The notes below the pieces were generated by a model. That model did not search any database and was not told the origin of the DNA. It was given only the letters and a program-made list of their open reading frames with translations. This document shows, one piece after another, positions 42,518 through 49,354 of a stretch of DNA of 64,000 nucleotides. Origin of the DNA: Halomarina rubra (lineage in GTDB: Archaea > Halobacteriota > Halobacteria > Halobacteriales > Haloarculaceae); contig NZ_JALXFV010000003.1 of NCBI RefSeq assembly GCF_023699475.1, positions 195,873-259,872 of the forward strand, read 5' to 3'. Numbering within the stretch: position 1 is the first letter of the stretch; each line of letters begins with the position of its first letter. The position numbers were made by a program, and so were the translations under genes.

Positions 42518-43539
42518 CCGCCCTCCGTCACGTCGCGTTCGCGGTGGTGGCCGCGCTGGTGGTCGTCTCGCTCGCCTGGCTGGCCCTGAACGCGACCCGC
42601 GACCCGAACGTCGCCGAGATTCGCCACTTCATGGCACAGGGTGGGGCGTCGGACGCCGAGATACGACGAGCGGTCCGGGAGTACCTCGAACGCCGTGGTC
42701 GGTTCGCCCCACTCCACGAGCGCTACGTGGCGTGGCTCGGCGACTTCCTCACGCTCGACTGGGGGACCTCCTACAGTCTGACGACGGCCGGTCCGAACGG
42801 CGGGCGCGTCCCACTGCCGGTGACCGACGCGCTGGCGAACGGCCTGTCGAACACGCTCCGGTACGTCGTCCCCTCGATACTGCTGGCGGTCGGCATCGGC
42901 GTCGCGGTCGGCACGTACACCGCGTTGGTCCCGGACTCGCGACTCGGCCGGGTCGCTTCGATGGCGGCGTACTTCGGCAGCGGCGTCCCCAACTTCTACC
43001 TCGCCGTCGTCTTGCCCGTCCTCATCGCCATCCCGCTCGACCTCCTCGGCTCGGACGTCACCCGTGTCGTCGACGGTGGGAGGGTTCACGAGACCGTCAT
43101 CGAGGGGGCCGTCGGCCCGTTCGGCATCAACACGACCATCCTCCCCGTCTTCGTGCTCACCCTGGGCCTGCTCGGGAGCCAGGTCCGCTACGCGCGGACG
43201 GAGGTTCTGGAGTACGCCCAGCGGGACTTCGCGCGTCTCGTCCGCGCGAAGGGTGCGGGACCAGTTCGGCTGGCACGCCACGTCCTGCGGAACGCCGCGC
43301 TCCCCCTCGTCGCACTGTTCTCCACCGAGGTGGTGGCGGTGCTCGTCGTCGACGTGTTCGTCCTGGAGTACGTCTTCCCGGTCCGAGGCGTCGGCTCGAT
43401 GGGGGTTCGGGCGATTCTCGACCGAGACTACCCGCTGTTCGTCGGCGTCACGGCGGTCGTCGTCGCCGCCGGCGTGTTCGGAACGCTCCTGCAGGACCTC
43501 GCGGCACTCGTCCTCGACCCGCGAGTCGGGGAGGAGTAG
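42502..43539 (+). CDS. ABC transporter permease, DppB type, copy 2
   Basis: A 345-residue paralogue of copy 1, translated from a GTG at 42502 (MARWLTALRHVAFAVVAALV); no in-frame ATG lies near it. The helices, the EAA loop (Glu-Tyr-Ala-Gln-Arg-Asp-Phe-Ala-Arg-Leu-Val-Arg-Ala-Lys-Gly-Ala-Gly) and the C-terminal Leu-Asp-Pro-Arg-Val-Gly-Glu are nearly identical to copies 1 and 3. The outer loop (about 28-110) is different in sequence and carries a short Gly-Pro-Asn-Gly-Gly-Arg insert. This pattern suggests tandem duplication with divergence of the region that meets the substrate or binding protein. Confidence 0.93.
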   Translation: MARWLTALRHVAFAVVAALVVVSLAWLALNATRDPNVAEIRHFMAQGGASDAEIRRAVREYLERRGRFAPLHERYVAWLGDFLTLDWGTSYSLTTAGPNGGRVPLPVTDALANGLSNTLRYVVPSILLAVGIGVAVGTYTALVPDSRLGRVASMAAYFGSGVPNFYLAVVLPVLIAIPLDLLGSDVTRVVDGGRVHETVIEGAVGPFGINTTILPVFVLTLGLLGSQVRYARTEVLEYAQRDFARLVRAKGAGPVRLARHVLRNAALPLVALFSTEVVAVLVVDVFVLEYVFPVRGVGSMGVRAILDRDYPLFVGVTAVVVAAGVFGTLLQDLAALVLDPRVGEE

Positions 43540-43590
43540 AGCGAGTCGAGCGAACTCGGGCGAAAACTGCGGGCGGCCGTCGACGATGTG

Positions 43591-43626
43591 TGTGAAACGG
43601 TTCTTTCACAGAAACCGAGGCTATTT
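43591..43626 (+). promoter_or_regulatory. promoter/operator of dppB3: TGTGAAA palindrome plus TATA
   Basis: TGTGAAA (43591-43597), six bases, TTTCACA (43604-43610), centred at 43600.5. A TATA-like CTATTTG starts about 21 nt beyond the centre, and the preferred start codon (GTG at 43671) lies 70.5 nt beyond it. Inner arms TGAAAC and CTTTCA correspond to those of the other two promoters. Confidence 0.65.
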
Positions 43627-43650
43627 GTCACATGCGCGGCGTGTCGAACC

Positions 43651-43692
43651 ATGAGCAGAGGTGTCGTCGTGTGTCGCGCTGGCTGCTGGTGA
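43651..43692 (+). CDS. possible 13-residue leader ORF overlapping dppB3
   Basis: The ATG at 43651 lies 30 nt beyond the TATA-like element, as in the other two leaders. It encodes MSRGVVVCRAGCW and ends with TGA inside dppB3. Sequence is less like the other two, but position is conserved. Confidence 0.22.
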   Translation: MSRGVVVCRAGCW

Positions 43693-44657
43693 CTCGTCGT
43701 GTCGTGTTCGCCGTCTGTGTCGTCTGGCTCGTCGTCTCGCTGACGTGGGCGAGTATCGCCCTGACGAGAGACCCGAACGCGGCCGCCGAGCGACGCGCGA
43801 TCAACACCAACGACCAGTTGAGCGACGCGGAGAAAGAGGCTGCGCTGGAGCGACTCGAAGACGGCGGCGAACCCGCACTCGACCGCTATCTCGACTGGGC
43901 GGGCGACTTCGCGACGCTGGAGTGGGGGTACGCGAACAGTCTCCAGCGGTACGACGAGAACCGCCAACCGGTCAGAGTCACGGTCACCGACGCGCTCGCA
44001 CGCGGTCTCCCCAACACGCTCCGATACGTCGTCCCGGCCATCCTACTGGCGGTCGCACTCGGCTGGGCCATCGGCGTCTACGCCGCGCTCTCTCCCGGTT
44101 CCCGGGCCGCACGGGTCGCGTCGATGACCGCCTACTTCGGCGGTGGGTTCCCGAACTTCTACCTCGCGGTGCTCGTCCCCGTCGTGGTGTCGATTCCGCT
44201 GAACCTGCTGGGCCACGAGCTACCCCGGACGCTCGGTCCGCTCGGCGTCCAGACGACGCTCCTCCCCGTGTTCGTGTTGACGCTGGGACTCGTCGGCGGA
44301 CAGATTCGCTACGCGCGAACGGAGGCCCTGGAGTACGCCCGCGAGGACTTCGTACGCCTCGTCCGGGCGAAGGGCGCGGGGCCGACTCGCCTCGCCCGTC
44401 ACGTCCTGCGGAACGCCGCGCTCCCCCTCATCGCGCTGTTCTTCACCGAGGTGCTGGCGGTGCTCGTCGTCGACGTGTTCGTCCTGGAGTACGTCTTCCC
44501 CATCGGCGGCATCGGCTCGATGGCGCTGACGGGAATCCAGAGCCGCGACCTCCCGCTCATCGTCGGTATCACGACGGTCATCGTCGCCGCCGGCGTGTTC
44601 GGAACGCTCCTGCAAGACCTCTCGCACCACTACCTCGACCCGCGAGTCGGGGAGTAG
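43671..44657 (+). CDS. ABC transporter permease, DppB type, copy 3
   Basis: A 328-residue paralogue, best started at the GTG at 43671 (VSRWLLVTRRVVFAVCVVWL), which aligns with the starts of copies 1 and 2. An upstream in-frame ATG at 43632 sits only 10 nt after the TATA-like element and would be off the message. The core helices and the EAA loop (Glu-Tyr-Ala-Arg-Glu-Asp-Phe-Val-Arg-Leu-Val-Arg-Ala-Lys-Gly-Ala-Gly) match its paralogues; the outer loop differs again (Ala-Asn-Ser-Leu-Gln-Arg-Tyr-Asp-Glu-Asn-Arg-Gln-Pro-Val). Confidence 0.9.
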   Translation: MSRWLLVTRRVVFAVCVVWLVVSLTWASIALTRDPNAAAERRAINTNDQLSDAEKEAALERLEDGGEPALDRYLDWAGDFATLEWGYANSLQRYDENRQPVRVTVTDALARGLPNTLRYVVPAILLAVALGWAIGVYAALSPGSRAARVASMTAYFGGGFPNFYLAVLVPVVVSIPLNLLGHELPRTLGPLGVQTTLLPVFVLTLGLVGGQIRYARTEALEYAREDFVRLVRAKGAGPTRLARHVLRNAALPLIALFFTEVLAVLVVDVFVLEYVFPIGGIGSMALTGIQSRDLPLIVGITTVIVAAGVFGTLLQDLSHHYLDPRVGE

Positions 44658-44881
44658 CGCGGGTCGGAGTCCCCACGAGTACAGCGAGTCCCCCGGAGCG
44701 AACACCGCCCACGAGCGGACGCCACGGGAACGCGAACGACGACCAGCGTCGCTCGGACGGTGAGTGGTTCGGCGGTCCGTGGGAGTGACGCCACGGAGTC
44801 AGTCATCGCTGGGAGACATCCGGGTCCGCCTGCAAAAACTGTAAACGACAAGACACCATCGTCGTAGACCGGTGTGAAAAG
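44658..44881 (+). promoter_or_regulatory. 224-nt spacer with the promoter of the formaldehyde dehydrogenase gene
   Basis: Most of this spacer is featureless GC-rich sequence. Its end is A/T-rich: gcaaaaactgtaaacgacaa at about 44832-44851 and tgtgaaaag just before the ATG. The aaaaactgtaaac stretch is 35-50 nt before the start and is a plausible TATA/BRE region. No palindrome of the dppB type is present. Confidence 0.35.
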
Positions 44882-46048
44882 ATGTCAATGGACGCAGTAG
44901 TGTACAAAGGACCGAAGGAGGTCGCCGTCGAGGAGGTCGACGAACCGGAGCTGCAGCACCCGAACGACGTCGTCATCGAGATAACGACGTCCTGCATCTG
45001 CGGGTCGGACCTGCACATGTACGAGGGGCGGACGTCGGCGGAACCGGGCATCGTGTTCGGCCACGAGAACATGGGTATCGTCCAGCAGGTGGGCGACGGC
45101 GTCGACACGCTCGCGGAGGGCGACCGCGTCGTCGCGCCGTTCAACGTCGCCTGTGGCTTCTGTGAGAACTGCGAGGACGGCTACACGGGGTTCTGTACCA
45201 ACGTCAACCCCGGGTTCGCCGGCGGCGCGTACGGCTACGTCGCGATGGGGCCGTACACGGGAGGGCAAGCCGAGAAGCTCCGCATCCCGTACGCCGACTT
45301 CAACGCGCTGAAACTGCCCGAGGGGGACGACCACGAGGACTCGTTCGCGCTGCTCGCGGACATCTTCCCGACGGGTTGGCACGGCACGGAACTCGCGGGG
45401 CTTCAGCCCGGCGAGTCCATCGCCATCTTCGGGGCCGGCCCGGTCGGCCTGATGGCCGCCTACAGCGCGAAGATCAAGGGCGCGGCCGAGATATACATCG
45501 TCGACCGCGTCCCGAGTCGCCTCGACCTCGCCGAACAGCACTGTGACGCGACGACCATCAACTTCGAGGAGGGCGACCCGGTCGAACAGATCAAAGACGC
45601 CCACGGCGGGGAGGTCGACCGCGGCGTCGACGCCGTCGGCTATCAGGCCATCGACCCCGAGACCGACCCCGGGTCGGACGCCTACGACCCGGCCCGCGAG
45701 AACCCGGCGGTCGTGTTGAACCAGCTGATTCAGACCGTCCGCCCGACGGGCCAACTCGGGATTCCTGGGCTGTACGTCCCGTCGGACCCCGGCGCGCCCG
45801 ACGAGATGGCCGCCCAGGGTCGCCTCGGCATCGACTTCGGGAAGCTGTTCGAGAAGGGCCAGCGCCTCGGCACCGGGCAGTGCAACGTCAAGCAGTACAA
45901 CCGCGAGCTTCGCGACCTCATCGTCCAGGGGCGGGCGGACCCGAGTTTCGTCGTCTCCCACCGCGTGGGACTGGAGGAAGCCCCCGAGATGTACGAGAAG
46001 TTCGACAAACGCGAGGAGGGCGTGACGAAGGTGCTCCTCGAACCGTAG
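44882..46048 (+). CDS. zinc-dependent formaldehyde dehydrogenase (glutathione-independent type)
   Basis: A 388-residue medium-chain dehydrogenase; an ATG two codons later is also possible. Catalytic zinc ligands are Cys40 in Ile-Cys-Gly-Ser-Asp, and His61-Glu62. Structural zinc Cys91, 94, 97 and 105 are all present. The NAD loop Gly-Ala-Gly-Pro-Val-Gly is at 184-189. Segments PFNVACGFC, GGAYGYVAMG, TGGQAE, PYADFNALKLP and Gly-Ile-Pro-Gly-Leu-Tyr-Val closely match my memory of glutathione-independent formaldehyde dehydrogenase of Pseudomonas putida, so it probably oxidises formaldehyde to formate with NAD. Confidence 0.88.
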   Translation: MSMDAVVYKGPKEVAVEEVDEPELQHPNDVVIEITTSCICGSDLHMYEGRTSAEPGIVFGHENMGIVQQVGDGVDTLAEGDRVVAPFNVACGFCENCEDGYTGFCTNVNPGFAGGAYGYVAMGPYTGGQAEKLRIPYADFNALKLPEGDDHEDSFALLADIFPTGWHGTELAGLQPGESIAIFGAGPVGLMAAYSAKIKGAAEIYIVDRVPSRLDLAEQHCDATTINFEEGDPVEQIKDAHGGEVDRGVDAVGYQAIDPETDPGSDAYDPARENPAVVLNQLIQTVRPTGQLGIPGLYVPSDPGAPDEMAAQGRLGIDFGKLFEKGQRLGTGQCNVKQYNRELRDLIVQGRADPSFVVSHRVGLEEAPEMYEKFDKREEGVTKVLLEP

Positions 46049-46081
46049 CCGACGGACGCCCGAACCGAACGCGGGACGCGG

Positions 46082-46294
46082 TCAGACCCGGACCCAGCGT
46101 TCGGGGTGGTGCTCGCGGAGGTGGTCCCGGTACGCTCGGACCATCTCGGGGTGCGACCCGGCGAGCGTCTGCCAGTCACAGCGTTCACAGCGGCCAGTGA
46201 GCGTACACCGACTGGCGGGTGGCACGCTATCCGCCTCCGGGCGACCGTCGTCCCCCCGGGGGCTACCCTCGTCGCGGGTCGCCGAGGCCCGCAC
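46082..46294 (-). CDS. small zinc-finger-like protein
   Basis: A 70-residue protein from a GTG at 46294 (VRASATRDEGSPRGDDGRPE). The second half reads Cys-Thr-Leu-Thr-Gly-Arg-Cys-Glu-Arg-Cys-Asp-Trp, then His, then His-Leu-Arg-Glu-His-His-Pro, a C-x2-C plus His-x-His pattern of small zinc fingers found in haloarchaea. The first half is disordered and basic. It may bind nucleic acid or protein. It is convergent with the formaldehyde dehydrogenase gene; no partner is evident. Confidence 0.6.
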   Translation of the reverse strand: MRASATRDEGSPRGDDGRPEADSVPPASRCTLTGRCERCDWQTLAGSHPEMVRAYRDHLREHHPERWVRV

Positions 46295-46297
46295 AAG

Positions 46298-46328
46298 CGT
46301 TAACAGCCGACATCGCGAAGGACGGGCG
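46298..46328 (+). promoter_or_regulatory. TATA-like element for leaderless 48-residue gene
   Basis: The sequence cgttaacag (46298-46306) lies about 27 nt before the ATG at 46329, the leaderless spacing seen elsewhere in the window. Confidence 0.45.
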
Positions 46329-46475
46329 ATGTGCCTCTACTGTACGATGAACGAGGGCTGGTCGGCGCTGCTCCAGTACGACGAGGTGTACCAGTCCGCG
46401 ATGGGAGCCACGAGCGAGTCGACCTACGGCTTCCACGAGTCGTACGACGAACTGCGCGAGCAGGTCGGGCCGTAG
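46329..46475 (+). CDS. 48-residue CxxC-type small protein
   Basis: A leaderless small ORF starting MCLYCTMNEGWSALLQYDEV and ending with acidic Glu-Leu-Arg-Glu-Gln. A Cys2-x-x-Cys5 pair sits at the very N-terminus, followed by an aromatic, acidic chain with Tyr and Glu residues typical of haloarchaeal microproteins. The TATA-like element at leaderless spacing supports expression. It lies between the formaldehyde dehydrogenase and CobW genes on the plus strand; one Cys pair and a His could bind a metal. No known family comes to mind. Confidence 0.6.
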   Translation: MCLYCTMNEGWSALLQYDEVYQSAMGATSESTYGFHESYDELREQVGP

Positions 46476-46514
46476 CACGCGACGGTACCGACTGCGCCCA
46501 CCCCGACCGTGTCG

Positions 46515-47690
46515 TCACTCCTGGACCGTCTCGCGCGGGAACGGGTCGGCCGCGGCGTCGGGTGGGTCGGCCCGCTCCTCGTCGGTCGCGAGACAGTCGT
46601 CGAGTGTCGCGGCGAGGCGCTCGCTGTCCAGGTCCCGACCGATGAACACGAGTCGCGTCTCCGGGTCGTCCTCGCCCCACTCGCCGATGGGACCGACGCG
46701 AACCGACGGCCCGGCCCGACTCATGCCGACGACCGTCTCGGGACGGCTCGACAGCCAGCAGAAACCCTTCGCACGGACCACGCTCCCGTCCCAGTCGTCG
46801 AGCCACGCGTCGAACCGCTCGGGGTCGAACGGTCGGTCGCGCCGGTAGACGACCGACTCGACGCCGTGGACCGCGGCGGCCGAGTCGTCGTGCGTGTGGT
46901 CGTGTTCGTCGCGGCCATCCCCTCCGTGGCCGTGCCCGTCGTGGCCGTGCGCGTGATTCTCGTCGGCTTCGGCTCCGCCGGCCAGTTCCCGTTTCCAGCC
47001 CTGCTCGCGACTTGCGGCCGCGAAGTCGAATCGACCGGTGTCGAGCACCGCGTCGGCCGGCACGTCACACTCGACGGTCCGGTAGCGCGTCGCCCGCGGT
47101 TGGAGGCGGTCGACGACCGACTCCATCCCGTCGAGGACGTCGTCGGGGACGAGGTCACTCTTGTTCAACAGGAGGACGTCACAGAACTCGATGCCGTCGA
47201 CGAGTACGTCCGCCAGCGGGCGTTGGGGGTCGTGGCTCGCAGGCAGGGACTCCCCGGCGTCGAACTCCTTCCAGAACCCGTAGGCGTCGACGACGGTCAC
47301 CATCGTGTCGAGGCGGTAGGTCGCGGGCGCGTCGCGTTCGTCGTCGCCGGTCGTCAGCGTGCGGGCGATAGGCACCGGTTCGGAGATGCCCGACGCCTCG
47401 ACGACGACGGCGTCGAACTCGCGTTCCTCGGCGAGGCGCTCCAGGGAGGTCAGCAGGTCACCTTGGAGCCGACAGCAGATACAGCCGTTCGAGAGGTCGA
47501 CGATGCCGTCCTCCCTCCGGCCGAGCAGTTCGGCGTCGACGTTGAGTTCGCCCATGTCGTTGACGACGACGGCGAGGTCACGCTCGCCCGGGTCCCGGAG
47601 CAGGCGGTTGACGAGCGTCGTCTTGCCCGCACCCAGCACGCCCGTGACGACGGTGATGGGGGTTCGGTCGTCGCGCTGTGTGTCACTCAT
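46515..47690 (-). CDS. CobW/G3E-family GTPase metallochaperone with His-rich loop
   Basis: A 391-residue COG0523 protein starting MSDTQRDDRTPITVVTGVLG. The P-loop Gly-Val-Leu-Gly-Ala-Gly-Lys-Thr is at 17-24, the metal motif Gly-Cys70-Ile-Cys-Cys73 follows, and Asn-Lys-Ser-Asp near 180 binds the guanine. Residues about 238-262 are a loop with a dozen His alternating with Asp/Gly. The CobW C-terminal domain closes the chain. Such proteins deliver zinc, nickel or cobalt to target enzymes with GTP. It is divergent from the formate dehydrogenase genes, and zinc enzymes lie nearby. Confidence 0.9.
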   Translation of the reverse strand: MSDTQRDDRTPITVVTGVLGAGKTTLVNRLLRDPGERDLAVVVNDMGELNVDAELLGRREDGIVDLSNGCICCRLQGDLLTSLERLAEEREFDAVVVEASGISEPVPIARTLTTGDDERDAPATYRLDTMVTVVDAYGFWKEFDAGESLPASHDPQRPLADVLVDGIEFCDVLLLNKSDLVPDDVLDGMESVVDRLQPRATRYRTVECDVPADAVLDTGRFDFAAASREQGWKRELAGGAEADENHAHGHDGHGHGGDGRDEHDHTHDDSAAAVHGVESVVYRRDRPFDPERFDAWLDDWDGSVVRAKGFCWLSSRPETVVGMSRAGPSVRVGPIGEWGEDDPETRLVFIGRDLDSERLAATLDDCLATDEERADPPDAAADPFPRETVQE

Positions 47691-47846
47691 ACACGACCAC
47701 TCGTCACCGAACGTACATGAACTCCGCGTCGGTTCGGACCGAGTCGCGGTGGACTCGGAGACGGCGGGTAGATTCGTGGTCGGAAGTCGGACATATAACC
47801 TCCGCCGGGGCGTCGCTTTTGTGGGTAGCCGTCGCACAGTTCACCG
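47691..47846. promoter_or_regulatory. divergent control region between CobW-like and formate dehydrogenase genes
   Basis: 156 nt. Plus-strand TATA-like elements are catataacc (47790-47798) and gcttttgtgg (47813-47822); the latter is about 30 nt before the ATG at 47847 and so suits a leaderless transcript. The former is about 100 nt from the CobW start and could instead serve a longer leader. No clear palindrome was seen. Confidence 0.4.
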
Positions 47847-49352
47847 ATGGAGGAGACGAGAGAGGAGGGAGCGTCCTCCGTACTCAGAGTCCCGGCGGAT
47901 TCGTCGCTGGTCGGGCCCGCACACGACGTCGAGGGAGTGACGGTCGTCGAAGTCGGGCCGACCGGCGCGCGAGCGCTCGCACCGCTCGTGACGGCGACCG
48001 TCGACGGACGGACCGCGTTCGCGACGAACGCCGACACCGAGACGGTCCGGGCGCTCGCCGAGGGACTCGCCGACGGCGACCTGCCGGACGACGCGGACGC
48101 ACTCGTCGACCACGAGGAGAGTCGCGAGACGCTCCCGACACCCGAGAAAGGACCGCTGTCGGTCGGCCGGCGGCGCGTGCTCGGCCCGTGTGGCTGGGTC
48201 GCCCCCGACGACGTCGACGCGGTCGGCGGACTGACGCGTGGAGACCCACGCGAGACGGTCCGCGACACCGGACTGCTCGGCCGAGGACGGGGGGACGGGG
48301 CACCGGACCGACGAATCGCCGACGAGTGGGACCGCGCGACCGACGCCGACGGCGACAGCGTGGTCGTCGTCAACGCCAACGAGGCCGACCACCGCGTCGA
48401 GGGCGACCGCCTGTTGCTGGAGAGCGCACCGCTGACGGTGCTCGACGGAGCACTGCTCGTCGCCCGCGCCGTCGAGGCCACCGACGTCGTCGTCTACCTC
48501 AACGAGGACGACGACGTCGCTCGAACGCGCGTCGAGAGCGCCGTCGCGGCGCTCGCCGACAGCGACGAGCGAGTCGACGGCGAGCACTCGGTCGTCGCCG
48601 GCCCCGACCGCTACATCGCCGGCGAGATGACGATGGCGCTGGAGGCGATGGAGGGTGCCGACCGCATCGAGGCGCGCTTGCGCCCGCCGTACCCCAGCGA
48701 ACACGGACTGTACGGCCGCCCGACGGTCGTCCACACGCCGCGGACGCTCGCGCAGGTTCGCTCGTGCGTTCGTGACCCCGAGGCGTTCGGGTCGCACTCG
48801 GAGAGCGACGACCCCGGCACCCGCCTCGTCAGCGTGGGCGGCGATGTCGCCCACCGCACGACCGTCGAGTTGCCGACGGGCGCGTCGCTGGCACGGGTCC
48901 GCGACGCCGTCGACGTCGAGGGGCGGTTCAAGATGGCCTGCGTCGGCGGGCAGTTCGGCGGGTTCGCCCGCTCGCTCGACGTACCGGCGAGCGCTCCCGC
49001 CCTGCTGGCGGCCGACCTCGGCACGGCGGGCGTCGTCGAACTGTTCGACACCGACCAGTGTGCGGTCGCCACCGCCGGCAAACGCGCTCGCTTCGCTCGC
49101 GACGAGAACTGCGGGCGCTGCGTGCCGTGTCGCGAGGGGACCAAACAGCTCCTCGACCTGCTGCGCGACGTCTACGACGGGAGCTACGAGGCCGACATGC
49201 TCCGGGAGCTGACCCGGACGATGGCGACGACGAGCACCTGTGCGTTCGGGGCGGACGCGACCCGCCCCGTCACGACCGCGATGGACGACTTCGAGACCGA
49301 GTTCCGCGCCCACGCCGAGGGACGCTGTCCCAGCGGGACCTGCGAGTTCTGA
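47847..49352 (+). CDS. NuoF-like flavoprotein subunit, formate-dehydrogenase beta type
   Basis: A 501-residue member of the 51-kDa NADH dehydrogenase/FdsB family. C-terminal iron-sulfur Cys422, 425 and 428 (Cys-Gly-Arg-Cys-Val-Pro-Cys) with a fourth Cys near 462 form the N3-type cluster; an SLBB-like domain precedes it. The FMN/NADH region is diverged: where the family has GRGGAGFP stands Gly-Arg-Gly-Arg-Gly-Asp-Gly-Ala-Pro near 145-152, and where it has NADEGDPG stands Asn-Ala-Asn-Glu-Ala-Asp-His. Its stop is 3 nt before the fdhA start. No NuoE-type partner is present, so electron transfer may not end on NAD. Confidence 0.85.
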   Translation: MEETREEGASSVLRVPADSSLVGPAHDVEGVTVVEVGPTGARALAPLVTATVDGRTAFATNADTETVRALAEGLADGDLPDDADALVDHEESRETLPTPEKGPLSVGRRRVLGPCGWVAPDDVDAVGGLTRGDPRETVRDTGLLGRGRGDGAPDRRIADEWDRATDADGDSVVVVNANEADHRVEGDRLLLESAPLTVLDGALLVARAVEATDVVVYLNEDDDVARTRVESAVAALADSDERVDGEHSVVAGPDRYIAGEMTMALEAMEGADRIEARLRPPYPSEHGLYGRPTVVHTPRTLAQVRSCVRDPEAFGSHSESDDPGTRLVSVGGDVAHRTTVELPTGASLARVRDAVDVEGRFKMACVGGQFGGFARSLDVPASAPALLAADLGTAGVVELFDTDQCAVATAGKRARFARDENCGRCVPCREGTKQLLDLLRDVYDGSYEADMLRELTRTMATTSTCAFGADATRPVTTAMDDFETEFRAHAEGRCPSGTCEF

Positions 49353-49354
49353 CA

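Noticed and set aside
43632-43670. ATG at 43632 as the start of DppB copy 3
   Set aside because: It sits 10 nt after the TATA-like element, upstream of any likely transcript start; the GTG at 43671 aligns with copies 1 and 2.
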